From Cloeon dipterum (taxonomy: Eukaryota; Arthropoda; Insecta; Ephemeroptera; Baetidae): DNA of 64,000 nucleotides. The stretch spans positions 24,972,335 to 25,036,334 of the forward strand of contig NC_088788.1 of the NCBI RefSeq assembly GCF_949628265.1, read 5' to 3'. Shown one piece after another: positions 1-12,324 of this stretch (position 1 is its first letter; every line of letters starts with the position of its first letter). The notes beneath the pieces were generated by a model, which made no database searches, was not told the origin of the DNA, and saw nothing but the letters and a program-made list of their open reading frames with translations. A program made the position numbers and the translations under genes.

Positions 1-214
1 GTGACAGCTGGGTAAATTTGAATTACGTACACACATATCGCACACACACACAATGTACGTACATATGATGAGTGATGGGTGCAGGCTTAGAGTTTTGAGC
101 ACGGACCATCTCTCACACGCCAGAGCGGCGCGCGTGTGTGCGTTTGTGCGCGCGAGGGAGGATCACAGAATAAAACGCATTAATGAGATGTGCAGGAATA
201 GATAATTATTCAAG

Positions 215-216
<2 letters not shown>

Positions 217-253
<37 letters not shown>
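217..253. repeat. (AG)n microsatellite
   Basis: An uninterrupted AG dinucleotide run of 37 bp. It is the first of several long AG/CT tracts in the window. Confidence 0.97.
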
Positions 254-254
<1 letters not shown>

Positions 255-2981
255 GCGTGTTTTTCAGCCTCAGGAGGGAGGAGAGGGCGGAATGATTAGG
301 GCGCCGGCACGAATTGTGCCGTCGATGTTACAGGGTGGCCCTCATTTGCATTGCCAAAACCGACCGAGTAACGGCTGCTCTCTTCCTCTTTGGCCCACCT
401 ATAATCGCAAAGCAGCGCTGATTATGCAAACGACCAAGATTTACCAGCTACTTTACGGCGGATTCACACAATGTGGTAGCAAGCGAGAGTGAAAGCGCCG
501 GGGTTGGATACTGTCTGCGAGAACGAATGAAATGAAAATTTTAGCACCGTTTCGCTCCACACGTATAGTGGAGGTTGACTCCTCGGAGAAATTATGTAAA
601 AGAGGGCGTTTTAAATTTCTTCAAAAAGAAAAAAAATGTTTTTTTTAATAAATGTGTGTAGTGAAAAAAGTTGAAATATACTTAAGACAAAAGTAAAGAT
701 TTTTACTTTATTGGACACCATCGGTGTACGACTTAAGAACATTTTGTTTTTTGATTTCTAGGAGATAGCTTGGGTCAATGATAGAGATTTTAAAAAAAGA
801 TTTCAATTATTTTTTCCACAAATAATGGTCTTCATATTTTTCAAAGTACTTTTAACGTGAGAAGGAAAAGAAATTAGAATAGAAAAATTGTTATACACGT
901 TCTTGTAATGGACAGTTGCTATTTCAGCCCCTAAGGCAGTGCCTAAAATCAAGAATGCAGCAAAACTCAGATAAAGTAGAAAACGACTGACAGCGTACTA
1001 ACAATAAGCATGCTGATCGCAATAAAAATCAGAATGAATTAATAACCAATCCTGTGTGTGTGCCACCGCGCACTTTCTCTACGATAAAGTCATCAATAAA
1101 ACTTCATTCAATTTATTTTTTGAGAAGTGATTTCAAAGGGGGGGGGGAATCTTAAATTTCGAAAAAACATGAAGGTTTTAAATGGAATTTGATTATCAAA
1201 TTAAAAAAAATGTTGTGATTCGAGTATCGTCAAACTAGGAAAGGTTTTAAAAGGAATTGTAAGATTTTACCTTTCCCCAGTTAAAAATAAAGGAAAAAAA
1301 CGAATTTTCGATTTTTTTTTCTTTACTAAACATTAAGCATGGTTGAATTTTGGCTAGGCTGAGCATATTGTTTTATTTTAAATGCGAGGCTGAGGCAACA
1401 ATGGACACTGGCGTGGGACGATGTAGCCGGCGTGCGTACGTATTGACACAGCTTTGGCCGCCAGAGCTGCGCGTCGGGAGAGCGTCAGTCGGCAATGATC
1501 CTTTCTCTTGCGGTATACATTTGATTATATTATATGAAATGAGAAAAGGGATTATCATATGCACGCTCAGCGAATTTATTATAACGCTAGCTCTCGACGC
1601 CCATCCGCCGCCATTCGCTCTCTCGCACAAGCAACACCGCAGAAAAGCGTCCCCATTCATGCTAGCTATACATATTTGTGTGTACAAGCAGAGAGAGGAC
1701 GAAGAGCGGCGCGAATTCGCGCACAAAGATCCTCTTCCGCAAGCGCGCAAATCGCTGCCGAGATTGCCGTTGACAATGAGAGAGAGCCGACGAAACTCGG
1801 CAGCGACGGGTCCATCCATCCAGAAATGAGGAGACAAGACCGCGAGAGATAATTATTATTAGCATACGCGTACAGCAGAGAAGACGAGAGCGCCAGACAA
1901 GTGGCGCGTATGTGCCTAATATCGCCGCCGCGTGTCACCCACCGACACATGCACTTGGCGGATTGATTCCAATCAAGGGTGCACGCCTTTGTGATTGCAA
2001 TTTCGCGTGCCGCCTGCCAAATTTGATCACTGAGAACTATCTCGCTGTTCACCCTTGGCTGCCATTTCCTATGGTAGTATATAATTTTACAACTAAAGGG
2101 AGTTGTGGACGCTTTGAATGTTATAAAAAGTTCAATCAGGTTGGATCATGGCGGCATCGTTTATATAGAGTTTGAGCTTTCAGAACTTGATGGAAACACC
2201 CCGAGAACGACTACTCATGTGCGGTTGACAGAAACCTGAACAGTCAGGCAGAGCTCACCAATTTTGCAGAAACGTACACCTAATTGTTGCGCAGGTACCA
2301 GGTGGAAAATTGTTGTTGTGTTTTTCTACATTTTATTGAAAAATAAGAGGACATAATGAGAAAAATTCTAATAATTATTAAAACAAGCAACCAAAATTCG
2401 ATATTTAATAGTTCGTTTATCCAATACAATGCTAATAATTATCAATGCACAAGATTAACCCGGAGTTGTGTTTTTACATTGCAGTGTTCTTGCTCAGAAA
2501 AGTTTCAGTGATGTTTTTAATCTAATCTAAATAATAAAGTAAGTAGCATTGCACATCTCCCCGAATTTCTAAGGGTTCACCTGCCCTAATTAAACACTCA
2601 CGTGTGACCTTAATTAAATTATGCGCAATATATATCGCAAGCGAGATAAAGCGATATGCACCCCTCTCTCATAACTCCAAAGTTATCCAGCCGCGGCAGC
2701 GGCCACAAACACCTAGTAAGTCGGAGCAGCGAATTAAACGCTACACTCGGGCTGGCAGTTCCACAATTATAGCAAAGTTTGCACGTCCAGCAGCAGGCTC
2801 GGTGCACCAGTTATTAAATCTGGCCGTCTGGCTTCAGAGCGAGAGGACGGCACACAGCATCTCTCACCTTATATGCAATAAAACAATCGTCGCGCGCGCG
2901 CCTTCATTATAATAGCGAATGAGCAGGCTCGGACAAACGGACAACGGACACTAATTCGAGCGAGTTGAGGCACATAAATTT

Positions 2982-2984
<3 letters not shown>

Positions 2985-3052
<68 letters not shown>

Positions 3053-3071
3053 CTCTCTCTCGCTCTCTCTC
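2985..3071. repeat. (CT)n microsatellite
   Basis: A CT dinucleotide run of about 87 bp with two CG interruptions near its right end. It creates artificial Leu-Ser and Arg-Glu open frames that are not genes. Confidence 0.97.
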
Positions 3072-4691
3072 CGACTCGAGTATTTATTCGGAGAGCTGGC
3101 TGCTCCGGCTGACTGCCTCATTTTCCATTGCTCGCCCCCAACCAACCCTTTCCTCCGCCACTTGCTCATTATGTCTGGATGTAATGGAAAGAGGGTATAT
3201 GGGGGCAACTTCAGTTTAGAAAGGGTGCAATCGATAAAGCAAGTCACACGAAAATGTTACACACTACTGTATGTACACCAACGCTCACACTGTCGGTGCT
3301 GGCGGCTGCGTTTGCATGTATGTGCGCGCTTACTTTTGGCCCCGCAGAGTGATATATATTAGTGGCCCTGGTTACACCACATTTAGTTTGCAGAGAGAAA
3401 CGGTCAAGCAGACGCCTCGGCCAGCACTATGCCGCGCTGATTTTCCCTAAATAAGACCATGATGCATAAATTTTATTCGGAAACTACGGCTCCGACGTTC
3501 ACGTCGCCCTAGCTCTTGTTGCGAGCGAGTTGTTGGAACTTTTCGGCCAGGGAGCAGGATCCGAATGGAGTGTGATTGTAAACGTGCAGAATGCAATAAC
3601 CTTAGCTAAAAATCCAAACTAAATGCCCAATTTTCCCCTGAAAGAGATTTTATGGGATGGATTTTGAATTTCTATTGAACTATGTAGTATTTGAAACATC
3701 TCAAAACAATGGAAAAAATAAATTCCAGATGGGATTGTTAATTTTCTTTTTGATTGTTTAGCCAGTAAGAAAAAAATCGCCAAATATTTGCTAAAATAAT
3801 TCTGTTCTTATATAGTCTCCATACGCCTTACTTTCAATACAGGTTGAATAATCCGAAGCTGTATAATATCATCAGGAATTATCTTTTCCTTCTTTAGATA
3901 TCGTGAAAAATTTAGTCTTTTATTTTACGTTTTTGTGGCCTGCGAGCTCAGCATTGGAGCAAAAATCCGCTTCATATAAAAAGGCAGTTTGCAAGCTCTA
4001 GACTTTCACACGTAAGAATTCCTCTTTTTGTGAGAGGTTTTTATTCAAAATAGTCTTTTGCGGATTAGAAGGGTGTAGCTTTACTCCATCCCCATGTATA
4101 AATAATCCAACAAATAATTCAATACAACATTACTAGGTTTATTTTGCACCATTATGCAGCAGTTCCTACACTTCATACTAACCATTTTTCACGCAATTTC
4201 TTCGAGTTTTTTTATTTAAAATAATCGTTACGTTTGGTATATGCTTAAAAAATGGCTATTAAAAGTAAATAAAAAGTAGTCAGACGGAAATTTTTTTGTT
4301 TAAGATTTCCATTAAAAGTTTAGCTTAGTCTGCATGCAATTAGCTGGAGTTTTAGCAGCATTTCTTTCAAATAGGCTCAATGCACGCTGATTACTTCAGG
4401 TGGAATGCAAAAACCACATCCAGCTCCCTTCGCTCGGTGGTCGCACGCGTTATGTATAGCCAGTTAATCAAATTCTTTTTTAGCACCGACGCTCACCACA
4501 CACACATTCGCGCATATAAGGGTGACAGCAGAAATAAAATCAGCCGCGTGTGTGCAGTGACGGCGGAGCAGAGACTACATTTTTCCGCCGTATTAGTCGG
4601 AAAACCATGCCACGGTCGGAAAATAATTAATTCAACTTCTGTACGGCGCACACAGAGCTGAAATGAAATTACAACAACACAGCGGAGGCGG

Positions 4692-4694
<3 letters not shown>

Positions 4695-4768
<74 letters not shown>
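4695..4768. repeat. (GA)n microsatellite
   Basis: An uninterrupted GA run of about 74 bp in a GC-richer block. Confidence 0.97.
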
Positions 4769-4773
<5 letters not shown>

Positions 4774-5688
4774 CAAAAATCTACAGCGGCTGTCCGGGGA
4801 TGAAATGATAATTTATTTTCTATTCTCCTCGTCTAATCGGATTTAATTAATTAAAAAAGTTTTCGGCGCTAATTTAAATTATAATTGGGTTATTTTTTAC
4901 TGCTTAAGCCGTGACACGCACACCCCAGCTGCGCGTCTGTGCCGACTTGAAGCGTGCCCGAGTGGTCTGATTGCTCTTCGGTCGTGCGCGGGGGATGAAT
5001 CTCGCCTCTCTACTGTAAAAATACATTCCATTCTCACGATCACGTGCTGCAATGAATGACCTACGAATTTGATTCATATTAGGGTGCTGAAAACCAGCAC
5101 TGAAGAGGGTGGCCGTACTTTCAGCCAGTCTAAATCAAATGCAGAATGGATGAGAATGCTCTGATGGGAAATACGAAAAAAATATAACTCTTTATAACTC
5201 TTCATCATTGTTTCTGTCGTTTAATTGGATGCTCTAGCATGAGATTGATTCTTGATTAGTAATAGAGGTTACTAAGAAATCACCCCTGACCATCTAAAAA
5301 AGTTAAATAGACAACTATTGTTCTTTTCATGATACAGTTTTTTGCCTCTGACACTTACGAAAAATCACCACAGTTCCTTGTAGTTGGCTACTATGTTGCA
5401 ATTGGCGAAGAGTTGGCCTGATAGCTTTGACAACAAGTGTTTGAACCACTATTTTCATTCCCCTGCTTTTTAGGATTTGCTCTACTCGTGTATTCGAGCC
5501 GACACGTAGGGAATCTTGCGAGAACACGCCTCAGAATTAGCTCATCCGCCGGGGAGAGCGAAGGAAATTAAGCCCCAAAAAGTTTCATATTATTTATGCA
5601 AATTAGCCACGCCGTTGCCGGCTCGGCTGCTGCTATTATTATGAGAATGATTAACTTGCTGCGAGAGTGTGAAAGTGCCAACGCGAAG

Positions 5689-5690
<2 letters not shown>

Positions 5691-5750
<60 letters not shown>
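5691..5750. repeat. (GA)n microsatellite
   Basis: An uninterrupted GA run of about 60 bp. Confidence 0.97.
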
Positions 5751-5755
<5 letters not shown>

Positions 5756-7994
5756 AGGAAAAGAGACCGCGGAGCGCGCAACTGCGGAGACTCTCTCACT
5801 CTCTCGCATTCAGCTTCTTTCTCCACACGGAAAAAATTTTGACTAGCCTTGGCTGACACTCGGCACTCTTTTTTCGCTTTTTACGTATTCTTTTCACGCT
5901 GTATTTGAAGTCTCTCTGCAGCTGGTGCCGTATTGTTTTTAAGTCATTCTCTCTCCGTCGCAAGAGTGGGACATTTGCACGACGAGATTCACCCCTACTC
6001 GACAGATACGACTAGCGTTTTATGCATTTGACAACGTGTGACAATGTGAATTTTAGCACGCAAAAACGCCTAAGCTTTGAATGAATTTCTTTAAACTAGC
6101 TTGAAATCCACTACGTATACTGATATCGCCAAAAATATTAAAGGCTGTTTCAAAAGTCAGGCAAACAAAAAGGGTTCGGTATTGTGAAGTACCGTTACAA
6201 TCATTTTATAATACATACTTACAACTAATATAAATTCAAACAATGTCACATTTGGAAAAAAAGCTTCAGAATTACTTGACAATAGGATTAATAACAAGAC
6301 TTTTTATCCCATTAATTTAAAGGGGGGCGAAACCTTGTCATTCATTTTCCTGTCAAGAATGCAACAAACCTTGAGTGAAATACTTTTTTCAAGCATTACG
6401 TTTACACTCAGAGCTTATTACTTATTTTAGTAATAGATTTCTGATGACGTACCGAGTTAAATATTTATTTTTTGCTGTCTTATTGGTTTATTAACAAGCA
6501 AAAAATACAGATAAAAGCGTTTCTTTCTTGAAAACTCTTTCGATCCAAGTAAAATGTTTTTATTAACTTAATTTGGATCCTTTAAGAAGAAATTATTTAA
6601 TTAAAAAGTTCTTGCAGCGACAGCAGGACGCGCGTGTGACAGCCGCTCTATATTCAAGAAAAAACAAACGCAAACCCCTAATAATAATTATAATACAGCG
6701 TACCACGTTGAAGACGAAATGAAAGGAAAAATGCGGGCGAAAGGGGCGCACGGAGAGGCTCATTTTCATATCTAGAGGCGGCACAAACATTGGAAAAGGC
6801 TTTTTTATTCGCACGCCCGACGCTCCCACTTCATTTTCCTCCGCTGGAACTATGCAATGAAAGCCACCCATTAATTATAAAAAAGAAGTATCAAGAGAAA
6901 TAAATGAGATGGGGTGGCGTTGGCGCGCGGAAAGCAGAAGCCCTTAAATACGGCGCGTAAGGAGGAAAAGTACATTAAGGAAGGGACACTTTACATAATA
7001 AAAAGGAGAGGAGCTCGGCCGAGATGTAATTTCGCCATAGATTTTAATTTCATTCCGACGCTTGCTTGATTGCCAATTTTTTATGCTATAAATCTTGCTC
7101 CCCTGATTGGAGTCTGCACCCAGCATTAATGACGGAGCACACACACACTCACACCGCACTTTCGCAGCGCAAAAAGATGAGGAGCTGCGTGTGTAGCGCG
7201 CAGAAAGGCAAGAAATCTGGAGGAAAAGCCTGTTCTTTTCAATTAAAACACAACATACTCATAAACGTGGCGGACGCAATAATGGAGATTGTCTGCTGTG
7301 TGTTTGTTTTGGTAATGAGAAAGAAAGAAATTCTCATTTATTTATTTATTAAGGAAGGCGAACGGGCGAGGCCACACAGCTCGCGTTGCCGCGCGCTCTC
7401 CGGTAGCCGGAGATTTTGACAGCCGCATCTAACTGAATGTCGGCCCGGCGTTGCGATTGTACGCTATACTTACACGCGGCATCAAAAGAATACAGGTATT
7501 TTAATGCGGAATGTAGCGTGCTTTCCTGGCCGCAGAGGAAAACAATTAGTACGACAGCGGCTGCTGGGTGCACGATGATAACTTTTTTCACGAGAAAACA
7601 AACCGCCTGGACGGTAGGTTTAATAGAATTGTGTTTTTTCCAAATTGAATCACTCAAGGCGAGGTTGCTGTCTGTGTTTAATTAACAGTTCGCTGTTATC
7701 TGCTGGGCTGATTGTTTCACTGTTTCACCAGTGCGAATTAGAAATAAATAAGAAGGAAATTAGTTGGCCCTGCAGCGGACGAGGCCACTGCCAAAGTGGG
7801 GATTCAATTGTTACATTTCGCTTTAAAATGATTAAAAATAGGAGGGGAATTGCATTTATTTGTTGAGAAAATTATTGCGATATCTGTAAGTTCTTGAGGA
7901 GTTCTGTACAGTATGCTTCAACATTTGCTTTTATTTTCATTAAGACATCATGCCGAGGTAGATCAGATTAATTTTCATTTCGTCTGACAATCAC

Positions 7995-8030
7995 ATTTTA
8001 GTCACATTTCGTTAACAATGTGACTAAAAT
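7995..8030. repeat. perfect 14-bp inverted repeat
   Basis: Arms 7995-8008 (ATTTTAGTCACATT) and 8017-8030 are exact reverse complements, separated by an 8-nt loop (8009-8016). It lies about 320 bp before the first hammerhead-like motif. It could be a small mobile-element terminus or an RNA hairpin; nothing else identifies it. Confidence 0.8.
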
Positions 8031-8348
8031 CATACCATAAAAGCAGAAATTTTCAATTACTATCTTCCCGTGCTGTGAGGACTTTTGTCTTAATCTGATC
8101 ACAAGAAAACCAATTCTTTGCTAACCGTCGACAATATCAATAGAATAAAAAATAAGCTATTAACTGATGACGAATTTTTTATGGAAATTTTTACAATTAT
8201 CAGGAAGTGTGACAAGAGTCGAATTGATAGAAGGGAAAACTTTTGCTGGACAAGTTTTTTTACGGTTTCCTCTCGCTATCAGCAATCAACCGTCGTATTC
8301 AGCAACCGGTGATTCAGAATCGTCTGTGTAGTTAACACTTGCAACTAA

Positions 8349-8401
8349 TGTATCCTGCTGATGAGGCCTGAGGGGCTAAAACAACAGTTGTCAAGTATAC
8401 A
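8349..8401 (+). ncRNA. hammerhead ribozyme-like motif, copy A
   Basis: The sequence folds in register as a type I hammerhead. The core CTGATGA is at 8358-8364. Stem II is GGCCT (8365-8369) with GGGCT (8373-8377) around a GAG loop, including G-U pairs. AAA at 8378-8380 replaces the usual GAA. Stem III is ACAA (8381-8384) with TTGT (8388-8391) around CAG. The cleavage-site C is at 8392. Stem I pairs 8349-8357 with 8393-8401, seven of nine positions matching. The G12-to-A change would be expected to weaken or abolish self-cleavage. Short stem III and open stem I are typical of animal retrozyme and Penelope-associated hammerheads. Mobile origin is inference. Confidence 0.72.
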
Positions 8402-8603
8402 AGATCGTGTGGATTTAATTTTACTCTCCAATTAATCCATATACTCTTGCCACCCACGGAGAAGAGCTGTGTTGTAGTATTTAATTAAATTTCAAATAAA
8501 TAGTACATTAGTCCCTATGTCCCTATTATTTACTATACAGATTGATTGTCAGCTAGTATTGAGGAGAATATCGAGGACAAAAGAAAATGCTCATTATTAT
8601 TTT

Positions 8604-8650
8604 ACTGGATAGTATAGATTCTATCCAAACAGGAAGATATCATCAGCAGT
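8604..8650 (-). ncRNA. hammerhead-like motif, copy C (decayed)
   Basis: Read on the minus strand, ACTG then CTGATGA (8646-8640) is followed by a region whose ends pair as stem II (TATCT with GGATA), then GAA, ten bases, C, and CAGT, which pairs exactly with the leading ACTG as stem I. The flanks resemble copy B at both ends (AGGACTGCTGATGA and TCCAGTnAAAATAA). Stem III does not pair in register, so this looks inactive. It is inverted relative to copy A and about 200 bp from it. GGATAG/CTATCC forms an alternative 6-bp hairpin in the same segment. Confidence 0.45.
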
Positions 8651-8997
8651 CCTTCAATTTTCACTTATTCAGTGTGCAAGAAATCCTACTTTTTCATAAG
8701 TTTATGAAACGAATAGTTATTGCTAAACATTTAACCTGATTTGCACACCTGTTTCAAAAAATTACCATAAAAATGGTTGCTATATTTGCGACCAAGCAAG
8801 CTCACCTGCGCAATTTTAAAAAATTTTGCACGAAAATCGTTTGTATTTTTTTTGCGACTGCATCAATCTTTCGGGGGCATTTGATCATATAATCTGTCAC
8901 CCGCGGCCACGGTGTGGCGCAACCAGCTGCCGCCATCGGGGCCGATTTTCATTCTCGGCACTCGCGGGGAAACGCGTGCGTATGCAGCTATACGTAT

Positions 8998-9101
<104 letters not shown>

Positions 9102-12100
9102 CCGTGTGCGTTCCATCACTTTGATCCGCGCGCAGCATGTGTCGCGATAATGTTTTTAAGCACACGCAAACGGCCAGCGCGCACGGGTGAATTATTATTT
9201 TTACAGCAACAAGATAAGCTTTTTGGATCAGTGCTGCTTGCTCTCGGCCCCATAAAAAGGAGAGGAAGGCATTATTGCCATAAAAAAGCAGCGAACCGCT
9301 CTCTCGCTCGCTCGCTCGCACCGGGGACATTATTTTTTCAATACTTTCCATCAGCAGAAAAATAATAATAACAAAACAGCAGCGAGAGCCGCGCGTTTCG
9401 CCGCTCTCCGCATTTGTGTGTGTATATCTGCAATGAGGGAAAATACATCAACGCGAATAAATGTCCCCAAGTGTAATCTCTTTCCAACCCTTTCGTCCCA
9501 CCCGCCGCCACCGCCGCCACCACCACTCACACGCAAATATTATCTCTCAACGCGCACCTATATGGGCATGACGAGTGAGCTCCGAAAACACACACAGCAC
9601 ATTTTGTACTTTAGCTCGTCATTTTTTCCAGCATTCAAATATTGAAATATCCATCATGCGCGATATGAAGTTATGTCCTGTGCCCGGTCGACGTTTTGTA
9701 TCTGCTCGCACTGCCACCGCCGCCGCCGCGCGCTTTTATAATGTGTATTTTTATTATTACTCTCGGCAGCTCTCCATCAGCCCAGAGAACTGGTCCGGCC
9801 GGGCCTTTATTATTTTTTCAAATACGCGTACACGCCGATGATGGACAGTTGTGCAGCTTCTGGTTATTGATATACAATTTATTATCCTCTCGTCCAGGGT
9901 GATAAGTACATTAAAATTGCGAGCGCTCGCTTTTTTCCCTGCCGCGCGCACCGAACGAAAAAAGCACCACCCTCCAACGCCCTCCGGCACTTTTCCATTA
10001 ATATTTTTATCATTACGTGTCCGGCTGTGCGCCCCACGCAATTTATTGTGGCCACTCTTTCACCCGGCTTCCGAGCAAACGAGCGCTGCACACGTGAAAT
10101 CTCATTATGTTTTTTTAACAGTTCAAAAGAAATTTTAACCGTTGAGCGCCATCCCTTGCCGAGAGAAATATTTAAATTCCTGCTCAATATTGTGAGGTTG
10201 AAAATTTGTACGTCTTACATTAAAAAACAAATATGATGCAATTATACTGGTCAGCTTAGCCATCTTCTATGTGGATTTTTTTAGAAAAATATTGCTGCGT
10301 AACAAAGCAGTCTCCTTCATTCTTTAGGTGGCAGTATTTTAACAAAGCATAATCTTCTGTTTTTTCTATGTTTTCTCTAATTAATATACAACGCCTAGAA
10401 ATTACAACTTTTAGAATAAAATTTGCAGTTTCCGTATAGCAATGGCTATCCAGACCTTCATAAAACAACAGGAAGAAAATCGCTTAAATCCTACCTAAAA
10501 TTGGCTCTGTTTGTCATGACTGTTACAATAGTGGGAAATAATTTTACTCCTCAAATGTACTGGATTACAATGAGGGCAGACTTGGTAAATCTAATTTCCA
10601 CAACTTTTCAAGGTGAAAGGTGAAATTGCGGATGGAATCTTAAATTCGCGTCTCTAATTCGGTTTCAGAGCTTGCACACACAAGAAGAGACTAAAGCGGC
10701 GTAATGAAGTCGATTGGTGATTACAATTCAAGGTATGCCCTCTCACACAAAGTTGGGAATAATAATTATCAAGTCTGCGCCGGTGGTACGGCTTGAGCGG
10801 CGGCGGCAGCGGCAGCGGCATCCTCTCGCTCGTTCGTCACTGGCTGCGCTCGTCGGCTGTTTCTTGGGCTCGTTTCTTTGCATCTTCCTGCTCCTTCTCT
10901 CGGCAGTGGTGGCTGAGCCAAGCAGCCAGATAACAAGTAAAATATGCTAATGAACCATAATTACAACTGGCTCTGAATTGCTGCCGCTTTTGCAATTACA
11001 GTTAAGTAATTAGTGATTAAAATTAGATTTCTCTTCGTCGTCGTCGCGCGCGCGCTCCTTCCTTCTTCTCTCTCGCTCGCACTCCAAAGACAAACTTAAT
11101 TAGAAGGCTGCAAGCGGGCTGCCGGGGCTGCAAAATATACGTGCTGCTCTCTACTGTGTGCAGAAAGGGTTGAGCCGCTCTGGGAAATAATGAGCCGCCG
11201 ATAATCAGCAAGGCAGCAGCGACAACCACCCTTCGCCCATTTTTACTCGCGCGCGCGCTTGATTCGGCTCGAACACGCCGCGAGATGCAGTTCCACCTGA
11301 CACATTGTAGCCCTGGGCACGCTCCTTTCTTGCACGCATTTATTTGAAAAGCTACGTTCCGTTTCGTTTTGCTGCCAAATCCGGTTCAACTTTAAATGAG
11401 GCGTATGCATCCAACTCAAAAGCTGTGCACGAAAACTTTGTTTAGCTCACAATCGTGTAAAATGTTTCTAAAAGTTGTGAAATGGAGCTATTATTTTTTA
11501 GCCTTTGTTTCTTAATCTTCTACAAGCTAATGTTGTAAATTAGAATAAATGGAAAGTATTGTGAAATTAGAACTGCGCATTATCCCTTTCATTTAGTTTT
11601 TCTGGTGCGTGCTACAATAAACCAATGGATTTGTAATGTGTGCGGATTGTTGATTTTTAGGAATATTTTATAATTAAAATTGTCGTGGTATAGCGGAAAA
11701 ATTGCACAAAGCTCAACAACCAAACGCGAATTTCCTTGTTGCAAAAAAGGGCAACAATACATACATTCACCAATTAAAACTTATGTGTTTGTTGAGCGAT
11801 GAGCTATTTTTCCGGCTACCAATCAACCTATTTTGCCATTTTCCGAGGTTATGTCCTTATTTCTGTTAATTTTTGTAATGAAACTCAATGTCTTACAAAT
11901 AATTTTCAAAGTATAAATTTAAATTGTAGTCAGCTAAAATTCGAAACTATAGATATCGCTTTGTGAGTGATATATTTCACGAAAAGATTGTCACGTCAAT
12001 ACATAAATTGATTCAACAAAGTGAACTGAATTAACTTTTAAAATCAACTCAATTGGAAGCGTAAAAGCATACATACTGAATTAGTCAGCTTTATGAACCT

Positions 12101-12303
12101 ACAAAAATAAACTGAAACGTGCAACGTGGTTTAAAGAGACAAATAATTCTTCAATATAATTTGACTTGTCCAAAAATTGTTTTATAATAAAAAAATTGTT
12201 GTACTTTATTAAACCAATTATAGCAGATAATATGTGGGCAAAAAAGGTTTGGCGATTTAAAATATATCGAAATTTCGTTTATTTGCAACGGATTTGTATT
12301 AAA

Positions 12304-12324
12304 ATATGGCCAGAATGGCCATAT
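12304..12324. repeat. 9-bp inverted repeat with triloop
   Basis: ATATGGCCA (12304-12312) and TGGCCATAT (12316-12324) are perfect reverse complements around GAA. This is a short hairpin in AT-rich DNA with no assignable function. Confidence 0.7.

Larger units (their letters stand above)
1..8348. other. gene-poor region, first part
   Basis: I see no supportable gene here. Open frames are short, lack splice logic, or run through dinucleotide repeats. GC- and CpG-richer stretches (about 1.35-2.0 kb, 2.6-3.5 kb, 4.4-5.1 kb, 6.6-7.7 kb) alternate with AT-rich stretches. The GC-richer pieces carry many TAATTA/CATTAATT-type and GATAA words, as cis-regulatory DNA often does, but I cannot separate that from base composition. 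It may be intergenic or a long intron of a gene outside the window. Confidence 0.5.

Noticed and set aside
1350..1865. Overlapping open frames of up to 159 codons on both strands
   Set aside because: Both strands are open at once in a GC-richer block, with no domain, signal peptide or splice logic; this is expected from low stop-codon density.
2951..3247. Frames encoding Leu-Ser or Arg-Glu repeats
   Set aside because: They are translations of the (CT)n tract.
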